NCBI GenBank assembly: GCA_021029095.1
Contig: JAJOHG010000352.1
Location: forward strand, 1 to 26,831
Source: Phellopilus nigrolimitatus
Taxonomy: Eukaryota > Basidiomycota > Agaricomycetes > Hymenochaetales > Hymenochaetaceae
Reading direction: 5' to 3'
Length of the DNA: 26,831 nt
Position numbers and translations under genes: made by a program. Below are positions 10,373 through 19,609 of this stretch, piece after piece (position 1 is the first letter of the stretch; each line of letters opens with the position of its first letter). The notes beneath the pieces were generated by a model. That model saw only the letters and a list, made by a program, of their open reading frames with translations. It had not been told where the DNA came from and did not search any database.

Positions 10373-10601
10373 ATTCGGCCCCCGCCCCCGCCTCCCCCGC
10401 TTTTTTTTTCCGGACGCTCTGCCCCCCAGCGCGCAAAGGTACATTAGTGTAAAATGCACGTCTTTGGTTTCTGGTGCTTGCTTAGTCTCTGCTATACATA
10501 CATACATCCATGCGTTTCGTCCGTCTGTGCCTGGCCGATTTTCTTGTTCCGTGTGGTTCAGTTGTTGTTGTGAGAAGGGAACGGACGTGGAGGGCGGCGC
10601 G

Positions 10602-10634
10602 GCGCGTGCGGCGCGTGTGCTGGAGAATACATAT
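10602..10634 (+). repeat. dispersed repeat, copy 1
   Basis: GCGCGTGCGGCGCGTGTGCT followed by GGAGAATACATATA is almost repeated at 16654-16687, with about five differences in 34 bases. Both copies lie in non-coding DNA. The element is too short to classify. Confidence 0.5.
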
Positions 10635-11436
10635 AGGTATTGTATGTATTTGTACATACAGGTGGGTGTAGAAAGTCTACGGCCCCCCTAAATAAGGAAG
10701 ACGGTTCCCGTCCGCGTCGCGTACACTCATCCGCATCCTCCGTTGTCATTCGCGATTGCCCATGGCACACTGCCAGCTCAAATCACCTCCCAAATGCATT
10801 GTATCACATGTAGTTTTCGCCGCGGCGGCGCAGTTATCGGACTTGTGACCGAGCTTGAATTTATAAAAAAACTTCTTACGAAGGTCACGTGTTCTTTCCA
10901 AGACCATCATTTGCTCTGTTTTTTTTTTTTTGATTTTCGCTCCAAGGCAAACTCGAGGTCATATTTGTGTATTGTTTTCTCGGTAGTCATGGGTCCTTTC
11001 CAAGTGATCGATATCCAAGCCGTGTTCCGGCATGTGCCAGGGTCGTTTTACTCCAGGTTGATTTACAAAATCCCTCCCCGAGCAACGCGGGGTAACTACC
11101 TATATTAAGCGAGGAAATCCAAATGATAACGAGAAAAAAATCTAGTATCGATCTTTCGACCCTGTCCAAGACCTGTGCGTTGTGCCGGAGGCAAATATCT
11201 GGCAGATGATCACGCGTAAAATACTGATTTGTCGCTAGTTTATGGCTGTTGTCCCCGGCTGTGAAATTTTAATTCCCAGCACCCGGATGACAACATAAAA
11301 CGCGGAGACGAGAAAACAATTCCGAAATTCCCTTGCTCACCAGTTACCCTCATGAACGGAACAGTTCTGCCACGTACGTTCCGGAATCCCATTACTTAAA
11401 ATCGCACCACCATAGGGTGCTAAACTCAAAGGCAGG

Positions 11437-13659
11437 ATGTCTAACGTCTATCTACGGGCAGAGTCCGAGTACAAGGACGCGTTGAATACGTTAGTGACCT
11501 ATCTAGCCTTATTCTTCCTCCGAGTCTGCAGTTACTGACTGGCTAGACTATTCCAGGAGAATCACGGTTGTACGTCGACATAGTTGCATAATATACCTGC
11601 ATAGACTGACTTTCTATCAGAATATCGCATTTGTTGGCTTCACTATCTTGGTTTGGGACCATATTATCACGCTTCAGGATGAGGCAAGTAGGCAATGTTG
11701 GCAGATATGCCCGCAGACTCTTATTGTGTTCTAGGTTCGTTACATTTGGCGAGGGCGGAAAAGTTTTCGTATGCTCTTCCTTTTCGTAGGAAGATTAACG
11801 TCTCCAACTAATCAGCTTCAACATCAAGTTATCTACTTGTTTTTCCTCGTACGTGTTTGGAATTATTTTGATTCGTTCCTTCATAGATTCTTACGCTTCG
11901 GTTTAGAACCGATACTTCACGCCATTAAGTTTCATTGGTAATTTCATAGGTACGGTCCAAGCCCATCTTAAAGGAAAATGTAATATCAAGTGTTGTTTTG
12001 CAGCGTACTTTTCTGACTGGTCTTCGGAGGTAAATTTTCAAATCTCATCATAAGAAACTTAGATAGTCGACTCATTCTTCTGAACTTCTAGGAGTGAGTC
12101 GTGTCAACCATTCTTCATGAGACAGATGATTGACGGATACCGTATCTCTCTGTTACGGACAGCTGCGCCCATTTTGTACGGTTTGAAGGGGCGACTGTAG
12201 CCATCGCTGTGCTGGTGAGTGGGCTGATGATGTTAATAAGGTACGTGCCTTTCTTCGCCCAGATGAATGACGTTTCAGTCATTGAGACATCTGCAATAGA
12301 ATAAGAGCCTTATACAATGACAAACCAAAAGTTGTATGGCTCGTAGGCACAGCACTTTTAGTGGAAGCCGGGGTATTTGCATGGCTTCTCACCTACGGAG
12401 AAGGTGCGTACATTTGGGGCATATATTTGGAATGCAGTCCTGTCCCGCTCAACCAGCGCATGACAGCTGTGCAGCATGGCCCAGAGATCCATGGTGTGTC
12501 CATTCCTGTTTGTCCCTGAGCTTCAATGATGTTAAGTGATAGGCCATGCAATTTTAGCCTGCTCAATGGTTTTCGATATGAGACTGTAAGTGTGCTGACG
12601 TCTTAGCGTCACTATTACTTTGTCTTGTACTAATTGCTAGGCACACAGGCGATTCCTCCCATCCCTCTCTGCCTGGGTTCCATTACTGTATGACACCGTA
12701 GTCATCTTGCTCACCCTCTTCCGATGCGTCGAGATCGTGAAGCAGCGAACTGCGAGCCACATCGTACGCACACTTCTTAAAGATGGACTTATGTATTATA
12801 GGTGCGTCCTCCCTGTGCTGGCCCGTTTTCCTGAAATTCATGCCATTTCCCGTTTGTCTCTGCTAGCGCGATCTTCGCGGTGAATTTAGTGCTCGCTGTC
12901 ATGATCATGTCTACCCCTGTGCGTACTTGCCACTGAATTCTTCATATTAACATAGCCTAGAGTTTCTCTTTTTCTTTTTCAGGCCGGAGTCAAAAACATC
13001 GCAGCCCAGTACGCATCTCTCCTGTTCACATCTCGGCCGTTAGACTTCCGGATTGACACATTGTATCTACTGCAGACTGGAGCAATTGTGCGTCTATTTG
13101 GACTCCTGGATCTGATCATTATCCTGAAGCAGCTCTACCATTCTATCTCCTAGTTTAACGGTATGCAATGCTTCGAGCCTTTGGCCAAATAAGATGCAAT
13201 CAAATTGATATCTCTAACCAGGTTGCAATGATGAGCCGTATCACGCTCAGCCTCAGGCGCGAGGGTCAGTACGACCCGGGTTCGGATCCTGAACATTACG
13301 ACAGCTACTTGTATCCTCGGTCGCCAGGTGGTGGCCACATCACTTTCTCTGATAATGATAGAGAGTATCACTCACTCGGAAGAAGGGAACTCGGGAGAAG
13401 GGAGCTAGAGAGCTTGTCGCGCACCTCTATCAGGCGCGTTACTGATGTTTCTTTCGAGGAAGCGATGGGGCGCCCTGCACCGGACGTTTCAGCAAGGAAA
13501 GGCGGATTCTCATTTGATATCCGCTCAGCTGACGTCCGTAGCTGGGCGACGAGTGCCATGGAGCACGGAGATCCGCACGCGCCGGAACGGGCAGTGCTGA
13601 GCGTCCGGGATGCATACGAGCTGCGTACACTGCGACCGTCGAGGGTGGCAAGGCAGTGA
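11437..13659 (+). CDS. DUF6533-type multi-pass membrane protein, about 400 residues
   Basis: This matches the large basidiomycete family of seven-helix membrane proteins with an N-terminal DUF6533 domain, of unknown function. Exons read: 11437-11489, 11557-11569, 11621-11683, 11735-11785, 11907-11949, 12004-12029 (or -12019), 12163-12240, 12300-12407, 12438-12493, 12558-12585, 12649-12801, 12867-12918, 12983-13008, 13076-13091 and 13222-13659. Family marks are FTILVWDHIITLQDEVRYIW, NRYFTPLSFI, HFVRFEGATVAIAV, IRIRALYND, SAWVPLLYDTVVILLTLFR, LLKDGLMYY, GVKNIAAQLEQL and MMSRITLSLRR, followed by a hydrophilic tail of about 130 residues. The 11684-11734 intron starts with GC (GAG/gcaagt). Exon 12004-12029 ends in a phase that does not fit the next exon; a weaker donor at 12020 restores it. 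The junctions after 13008 are also tentative. Confidence 0.85.
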
Positions 13660-14399
13660 TTGTTCTCTTTTTTTTTCTGATGTCGAGGGTTTTTTTGGAT
13701 TGTCCGCGCTGAAAAGAGGGGCGCGTGGGGCCCCGTGGGGTAAGATTAACATCTGCTGTATAATCCTGTGTAGCTTTGTGCCTGTATTTTTCCTGTAAGA
13801 TTGTTTTGCTTTATCATTGTAGTCGCATGCCGACTTGAAATTTACGCAACCTGTGCGATCGGACAACTGAGCTTCATCTTTATCAAAATTCTCATAATAA
13901 TCCGCTGTTCTCCCTTGGCGCTTCCAGGGGATATTCCAAGACATGGCAGTGTAAAATCAGCGTTGGGAGCACCTGATTCTACTTTGTCTACTTTGTATCG
14001 TGCTGCTGGCGACCCATTTTTTTCCAGTCCAAATTATTCAATCCCACCCATCATTCACTTTTCATGCGTGATACAGTCTGATTTACTTAACCGCTCTTAG
14101 GCCCTTGTAGGGCATTCTTTCTTGTTAGGCCTGCTTTCCTATCATTTGACTGCGAGATCTTGTGTTCAAGTGGTGTACTCTATTACTCTGCCAACCACTG
14201 TATCTTCTGTTCAGGTGTTCAGAAATAATTAGAAGTTGGTTATGATGGATTTTCTGTGGCTCACAGTGTCTCAGAGCATCGGCTTATGAGGAGCGCGCGG
14301 GAAAGTCAGCCCCAAACAAGTGTACTGTGGGTGGCAAGAACAAGATCTTACTACAGGAAGTTATACAAGGCGTAATGATTGATAAAATCGCGAAGCAGG
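13660..14399. other. 3' flank of the membrane-protein gene and F-box flank remnant
   Basis: No coding feature is recognised. From about 14220 the sequence resembles 14840-15030 (shared GATGGNTTTCTGTGGCTCACA-type words), which is the 3' flank of the F-box gene at 15079. This suggests the duplicated segment extends this far. Confidence 0.45.
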
Positions 14400-14690
14400 A
14401 TCAAAACGAGATGGAGTGAAGTTTGCAAAGCGCCCGGAATGTGCGTGAAGAAGTCAGTTTAGTCAGACGAACTTCTTAAAAGACACTCGAATCTCGCCTC
14501 CGAGTCCACTAGGGTTTAAGTAGCTGTCCGATTTCTTGCAGGAGTTTTCAACTTCTTGGGCGACGCACATTCTGAAAGCACCAGTGCCACCCATTCCACT
14601 CTGTGCAGTTCGACCTTTCGGATAGACAGACAGTTCGACTGCTCCCCTAAGAAAGCATTTCCAAACAGCCTTCGTCGAGTGGCTCAGCCG
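14400..14690 (-). pseudogene. 3'-terminal fragment of an F-box paralogue
   Basis: The + strand of this stretch aligns by eye with 15040-15300, which encodes the last 80-90 residues of the F-box protein at 15079-16416. Shared words include GCACATTCTGAAAGC, CCCATTCCA and TTTCGGATAGAC. About 11 bases corresponding to GATGTCTGCAAGCC are missing, and other indels and stops prevent translation. Nothing upstream matches the F-box half, so this is a truncated relic. Its own 3' flank is also similar to that of the intact copy. Confidence 0.75.
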
Positions 14691-15078
14691 TCGATTCCAT
14701 GCTGAAGCGAGTCACTAAAGTGCTTATCCCCCTTACTCTAACACTGCGACAAAATGATAGTGCCGACAGTCTTCAATGTGCTCTTCAACTACTATATTTA
14801 TCGTGAGTCCTTGCATATTTTTAACTTAAAGTCTAGGCGTTCGAGAGCACTTGAAATGCGACCACGATGGTTTCCTGTGGCTCACAATGTACGTTGCTCA
14901 GTCATCGACATCTACTACATTTATTATAGGTTGACATTTACGCGTACTCATCACAAACAAAGAAAGTTTTTACAACCGAAATTATGCAAAGTGGAATGGG
15001 AAAAAAGTGCAAACAGGGTGGAGTGCAGTTTGCAAAGTGCTTGGAATACGCGTGAGTGGTTAGTTTGCCGGATACCGG

Positions 15079-16416
15079 TCAGACAATTTTTTGAATGGTC
15101 TCGAACCTCGCTTCCTCTAAGGCTAAAGCAGCTGTCCGGTTTTCGCAGGAGATTTCGGCTCCTTGGATGTCTGCAAGCCGAAGCACATTCTGAAAGCGCA
15201 CGTCGGACACCAATGTCGCCCATTCCATTCCGTGCAGCTTGATATTTCGGATAGACGGAAACTTTGAATGTTCTCCTAGTAGAACATTGAAATGGCCCTC
15301 GATTTGCTGCCATGGTTCGCCAGCAATTTCCACGTTAGTATTTTGAAACGCGTGCAAGCCAACCAGCCTCAGACTGCGAAACCTGAAGTCGGGCATTTCG
15401 AGCAGACTGCGCCAGCCCAAAACCTTAGCCCAGAAGATGGGGTAATGCAGCGTCTCTACATTTGGACAGAACTTCACCAGTGTCGACAAATAGTCTGAGA
15501 GCAAGAACCGTGGGTTCCTCCCGATCTCGATCGCACGCACTTGTGGTCCCCACACACGCAGACAGCCGTCGAGGAGCTGGTATAACGCCTCCGCCCTGTC
15601 TAGCACGATACGCCTGAGCGCAGGAAGCTCCATGCTATAGTGATATATGCCTCGAATGCCGAAAGCGCAGAGTGTGGCCACGCGAAGAGTGTGCACACGA
15701 GGGAGCCGCACGACGGACATACGCTCCAGCACATCTGGCGGCCATAGATAGTTCTCTCCGCTGAGCGAAAGCACCTCGAGAGACTGAGCGAGCCACGTCG
15801 CACACGGCGCAACCGCCACGGTACGTGGCATGTCAAGCTTGGGCCCGTTGTCCCAGTCAATACGACGGATTGCAGCAGAGTTTAGGTGAATGTCATTGCC
15901 AGATTCTTCATTTGCAACGGAGGAACTTGCTTCACTTCTACTCTCCTGATCATGTCCGAATAACATTACCTCGTCGCGGTAGCGTGAAAGCACGAGGAGA
16001 TTCGGACAGCATTTGATTATGCGGGTAACTTCTTTCCTAGCCCAAACGTGCACTGGATCGGACGACCGATATTGCACGAGTGGGAGTGAGATCTTACGCA
16101 CGTATCTTCCATATCCAAGGGAAAGTGGACAGTCTCTTTTCGATTGCTCGAACAGATCTGCTAAAGTTTCAGCCCTATGCCGCAGACGCACATCCTCGTA
16201 CAGAAATTCCCTTGTGTTGTCATGCCACCATTTACAGACCAGAGCCAAACTCCGTTTGTCGCGTAAAGTGTTTGCAAATTGCTCTTCTGTCTCATGGTGT
16301 GTGATGGAGTCAAAAACGGGAATCGTAACGAGCATGTTGAGCTTTCTTGCGGGATTGAACGTGGCCCAGTAGAAAATCTGCAGCCATAATTCTGGCGGAA
16401 GAAACGAATGATGCAT
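15079..16416 (-). CDS. F-box protein, the longest open copy of the local family (445 residues)
   Basis: F-box proteins recruit substrates to SCF ubiquitin ligases through Skp1. The single open frame starts at ATG 16416 (MHHSFLPPELWLQIFYWATF), a typical basidiomycete F-box opening; the box continues to about residue 75 (LALVCKWWHDNTREFLYEDV). Then come a conserved block (CPLSLGYGRYVRKISLPLVQ), CCPNLLVLSRYRDE, an Arg-Ile-Asp-Trp motif, RLPRVHTLRV, LELP/MELPALRR, RVWGPQVRAIEIG, KFCPNVETLHYP and FPSIRNIKLHGMEWATLVSD. These are semi-regular Leu-rich units as in other fungal F-box substrate domains. The tail (ETIQKIV) ends earlier than that of the copy at 18826 because of a two-base difference near 15095-15115. 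Four related copies lie on the same strand. This is the only one without breaks in its body. Confidence 0.85.
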   Translation of the reverse strand: MHHSFLPPELWLQIFYWATFNPARKLNMLVTIPVFDSITHHETEEQFANTLRDKRSLALVCKWWHDNTREFLYEDVRLRHRAETLADLFEQSKRDCPLSLGYGRYVRKISLPLVQYRSSDPVHVWARKEVTRIIKCCPNLLVLSRYRDEVMLFGHDQESRSEASSSVANEESGNDIHLNSAAIRRIDWDNGPKLDMPRTVAVAPCATWLAQSLEVLSLSGENYLWPPDVLERMSVVRLPRVHTLRVATLCAFGIRGIYHYSMELPALRRIVLDRAEALYQLLDGCLRVWGPQVRAIEIGRNPRFLLSDYLSTLVKFCPNVETLHYPIFWAKVLGWRSLLEMPDFRFRSLRLVGLHAFQNTNVEIAGEPWQQIEGHFNVLLGEHSKFPSIRNIKLHGMEWATLVSDVRFQNVLRLADIQGAEISCENRTAALALEEARFETIQKIV

Positions 16417-16424
16417 GAAGAAAA

Positions 16425-16530
16425 AAATTCCATGATGGTTAAGCTTGCTTGTATTTCAAAGATGGCTACGAGTCAGGTAGCAAACTTGCGCGCAACACGA
16501 GCCGGACAAAATTGCAAGTTAACCTAATAA
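16425..16530 (-). promoter_or_regulatory. conserved upstream block of the F-box family, copy at 16416
   Basis: Just 5' of the F-box start codon, the sequence shares an ordered set of words with the regions before the copies at 18395 and 24909: CCATGATG, AAGCTT-like ACTTGTA, GTAGCAAA.TTG, then a GA.AAA.TTGCAAG word. It may be a promoter and leader retained in the duplicated segments. This copy is the most diverged of the three. Confidence 0.45.
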
Positions 16531-16590
16531 AAAGTCAGCAAAATTATTAGGCTCCCAAAAAGCTACCATGTGACTATGCACCTAAAGCTG

Positions 16591-16611
16591 CCCCCCCCCC
16601 CCCCCCCCCCC
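16591..16611 (+). repeat. poly-C run of 21
   Basis: Twenty-one consecutive C residues lie in non-coding DNA between two F-box copies. No other C or G run of this length occurs in the window. Its exact length is likely to be uncertain in any assembly. Confidence 0.95.
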
Positions 16612-16632
16612 GGTGAGAACTGCCCATGATGG

Positions 16633-16653
16633 TGCATGTCTTCGAGACATGCA
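16633..16653. repeat. perfect 9-bp hairpin, loop TCG
   Basis: TGCATGTCT and AGACATGCA are perfect inverted repeats separated by TCG. The hairpin lies 21 bases after the poly-C run and directly before the second copy of the dispersed 34-base repeat. Confidence 0.75.
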
Positions 16654-16687
16654 GCGCGTGCGGTGCGTGCGCCGGAGAATATGTATA
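16654..16687 (+). repeat. dispersed repeat, copy 2
   Basis: GCGCGTGCGGTGCGTGCGCC followed by GGAGAATATGTATA resembles 10602-10634. The island from the poly-C run to about 16810 is more GC-rich than its surroundings and could be a small insertion. Confidence 0.5.
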
Positions 16688-17088
16688 CGTCGACGGACGG
16701 GTGCGACGCCCGAGTTCTGTGCTGGAGGCCCGGGATCGCTCCCAGGCCAGGCTCCGTACGTTACTATGTCTGGCTCTCCCGCGCAATAAGAACGCGCGGA
16801 GGTCGTAATAGCAGCTCAGTGCGCTCCGCTCTCATTGGAGAAAAAGTTTTATCATCAGAAATTACCGCTTATTCTTGAACCTTGAAGCGCAGTCAAAACA
16901 TGTCCTCCGTCTCTGGTTCCATGTGTGTTTCCCAAAGTCTTTTTTTCGGCGGCTTACGTTATGTGCACTCGTCATAAGGCAGCGAATAAAAGCTTTCTAT
17001 TACGAGAAATTACCCAAAAGGGTAATGAATAATAATTACGGAACAGGATCGAAGGCGAGATGAAGGAGTCAAGTTTGCAAAGCACTCC

Positions 17089-18395
17089 TCAGAATATGCC
17101 TTCCCGAATACCAGTTGGGCAAGCGTCTTGATACTTCAGCTTCGCCTCGTCCAAGGCTACAGCAGCTTCGGTTTTGCAGGAGATTTCGACTCCTCGGATG
17201 TATGAAAGACGAAGCACATCCTGAAAGCGCGCGTCGGACACCAGCGTCATCCATTTCGGTCCGTGCAGCTCAATCTTTCGGATAGACGGGAACTTCGATT
17301 GTTCTCCTAATACAGTACTGAACCCGCCAGTTACGTCCTTCCAGGAATCTTGGGACGCGCGCCAGACAATCAGCCTCAGCTTGCGAAATTCGCAATCGGG
17401 TGGTTCGTGTAGCATGTAGCGGCCAGCATAATGCAGTGTCTCTACATTTGGAAAGTACTGCGACAGATGCGAGAGGTGACTTGAAGTCATGAACAAGTCC
17501 GACCCGATCTCGAGCACACGCACTTGCGGCCCCCACACACGCAGGTAGCAGTCGACAATCGAAGTTAGCGCAAACAAATTGTCGAATACGACACGGCAGA
17601 GTGCAGGAAGCTCCAAGGTCATGCGATGAACATTACTCGGGTTGCCTGATAAGTGGATGAGGTCCACACGGAGAGTGTGCACGCGCGGGAGCCGCACGAC
17701 GGACGTGCATTTGAGCGCGTCTGGCCAGAGGAGGATCCCTCCGCTGAGCGAAATCACCTCGAGTGATTGTGCGGACCATGTCGTGTGTGCCCCGGCCACC
17801 AGGTTGTGCTGGTTGAGCACGAGCCCAATATCCCAGTCAATACGCCGGACCGCAGAAAGGACGCCGCGAACATCGCTATTAAGGTCCCCGTATGCACCGG
17901 AGTCGCTTATCTTCTCAGGCTCGGTGTAATACATTTTGCTGTTGTGGTAGCGGGAAAGCACAAGGAGGTTCGGACAGCATTTGATTATGCGGGGTATTTC
18001 TGTCCTAGCCCAGCCGTGCACTGGACCGGCCGGCGTATTCTGCACGAGTGGGAGTGAGATCTTACGCACGTATCTTCCATATCCAAGGGAAAGCGGGCAG
18101 TTTTTTCTCGATCGCTCGAACAGATCTGCTAAAGCTTCAGCGCCGTGCCGCAAGAGCACATCCTCGTACAGAAAAGTTACTGTGTTGTCGCGCCACCATT
18201 TTCAAACCAAGGCCAGATTCAGTTTGACGCGTAAATTGGTTGCATATTGCTCTTCTGTCTCGCGTCGTGTGTTCGATTCAAAGACGGGTATCGTCACGAG
18301 CGTGTTGACCTCTCTTGCGGGATTGAACGTGGCCCAATGGAAAATCTGCAGATCTGCAGCCATATTTCTGGCGGGAGAAAAGAAAGATCCATCAT
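17089..18395 (-). pseudogene. F-box paralogue broken by an 8-bp duplication and a premature stop
   Basis: The original start is ATG 18395, reading MMDLSFLPPEIWLQI, a good F-box opening. At 18344-18359 the 8-bp word ATCTGCAG is present twice, where the copies at 16416 and 24909 have it once, and this shifts the frame. Downstream, a TGA at 18202-18204 replaces the Cys codon of the conserved LALVCKWW motif. After these lesions a 356-codon frame is open to 17089, with CPLSLGYGRYVRKISLPLVQ, RIIKCCPNLLVLSRY, RLPRVHTLRV, RVWGPQVRVLEIGS, YFPNVETLHYAGRY and CPTGIREGIF at the end. It could still make an N-terminally truncated protein lacking the F-box. It is closest to the copy at 23590-24909. Confidence 0.85.
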
Positions 18396-18409
18396 TAAGA
18401 ATGTTTACA

Positions 18410-18520
18410 TTTTCCATGATGCATGAGCTTACTTGTACTGCTGCAAAGACTACTGCAAGCTGGGAGTGTTGCAAATTTGTGGGCAAGACGACCAGAGAAA
18501 GTTGCAAGAGCTTTCTTATG
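18410..18520 (-). promoter_or_regulatory. conserved upstream block of the F-box family, copy at 18395
   Basis: The + strand contains CCATGATGCATGAGCTTACT and then GCAAATTTGTGGGCAAGACG ACCAGAGAAA.TTGCAAGAGC. The same words in the same order lie directly before the paralogue at 24909. The block is probably an ancestral promoter or leader. Confidence 0.5.
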
Positions 18521-18590
18521 CCACTGCGAAGATTGCTGCAAGCTGGGAGTGTAGCAAATTTGTGGGAAAAGACGATTGGATGAAAAGTGA
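18441..18590 (+). repeat. imperfect tandem duplication, period about 83 bp
   Basis: The block CTGCAAGCTGGGAGTG.. GCAAATTTGTGGG.AAGACGA occurs at about 18453-18500 and again at about 18536-18583. The unit overlaps the conserved F-box upstream block, so this copy carries the putative element twice. Confidence 0.7.
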
Positions 18591-18825
18591 GAAGTAGCGT
18601 ACTTCATAAAAAAATAGCCAGTAGTATAGGCGTGCCTATAGTTCATGATGATCATGATGAGCTCTACAGGTCACACTGGATTTTTATCTTGCAAGGAGTA
18701 TATGCTGTGAATGAGTTTTTGTCAGTGAGCATGTGCTGTGTGCATGTCCGAGCCCTGACCCAACGGGGGAGCATGGATGCAGAAAATCTTTGTGAAAATT
18801 AGGCAAAGCGAAATGGGAAGCAAAA

Positions 18826-19358
18826 GTGCAAAACAGGGTGGAGTTCAGATTGCAATGCGTACGGAATGTGCGCGAAGGGGTTGATTTGCCAAACATCGGT
18901 CGGACACATTCCCTGAGAGATACTCGAACTTCGCCTCCTCTAGGGCTAAAGCAGCTGTCGGGTTTTCGCAGGAGATTTCGGCTCCTCGGATGTCTGCAAG
19001 CCGAAGCACATTCTGAAAGCGCACATCGGACACCAATGTCACCCATTCCATTCCGCGCAGCTCGATATTTCGGATAGACGGAAACTTTGAAAGTTCTCCT
19101 AAAATATTGAAATGGCCCTCGATCTGCTGCCATGATTCGCCAAACAAATTCCACCTTAGCATTTCGGAACGCGTGCAAGCCAACCAGCCTCAGTTTACGG
19201 GACTTGTAACCGGACGTTTCACGCACCCTTCGCCAGCGCAAAACCTTCACCCAGAAGACGGGGTAATGCGGCGTATCTACATTTGGACAGAACTTCACCA
19301 GCCGACACATAGTCTGAGAGCAAGAACCGTGGGCCCCTCCCGATCTCGATCACACGCA
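18826..19358 (-). pseudogene. 3' half of an F-box paralogue with frameshifts
   Basis: Minus-strand pieces match the C-terminal third of the F-box protein at 15079-16416: IEIGRGPRFLLSDY, LVKFCPNVDTPHYPVFW, KLRLVGLHAFRNAKVE, then in another frame SWQQIEGHFNI, FPSIRNIELRGMEWVTLVSD and RFQNVLRLADIRGAEISCEN. At least two frameshifts are needed, one after the LLSDY region and one after NAKVE. Homology stops abruptly at about 19358, right after the sequence for RVIEIG; the middle and the F-box are absent. Beyond the break the DNA instead resembles the 3' end of the peptidase-like gene. It is closer to the intact copy than to the pair at 17089 and 23590. Confidence 0.8.
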
Positions 19359-19405
19359 CGAAAAGACGAGACAGAAAATGAACGATGAACCTGAACAGCG
19401 ATCCA
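19358..19405 (-). repeat. degenerate copy of the 3' end of the peptidase-like gene
   Basis: CGAAAAGACGAGACAGAAAA and following bases match 19577-19620 (CGAAAAGGCGAGACGGAAAA...), with the same GAACCT word and the codons equivalent to the last Ile-Ala-Val of the peptidase-like protein. The copy abuts the truncated F-box fragment directly. Confidence 0.55.
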
Positions 19406-19609
19406 CCGGTCAAAGCACTCGACGGCACCAACGACTAAGCAATAGATAAAAGGAGCGTAGGTGAAGAAAGAGAAGATGGAAGTTGCGGGGGGAAAGAAAA
19501 CGGGGTCTTCGAGTCGTCGTTGTGGTGGTGGGTGTCGAGATGCCTAGATGTCAAGGTCGTTCGTTAGTTGTAAGTACGAAAAGGCGAGACGGAAAACGAA
19601 AGACGAACC
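19406..19609. other. 3' flank of the peptidase-like gene
   Basis: No gene is seen. The stretch is the probable 3' UTR and terminator region of the minus-strand peptidase-like gene. Confidence 0.4.

Larger units (their letters stand above)
9878..11436. other. 3' UTR and intergenic region; GC content drops here
   Basis: After the zinc-cluster stop codon the + strand is strongly T/C-rich (9990-10200) with long T runs, typical of a fungal 3' UTR or terminator region. No protein family is recognised in the remaining open frames. From about 10,760 onward the base composition is AT-richer and resembles the rest of the window. A T11-12 run lies near 10918-10932. Confidence 0.5.

Noticed and set aside
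13076..13154. Alternative C-terminus of the membrane protein by reading through the 13009-13075 intron (ends LYHSIS)
   Set aside because: Splicing gives AAQLEQL and then MMSRITLSLRR, which matches the family ending; read-through would lose it.
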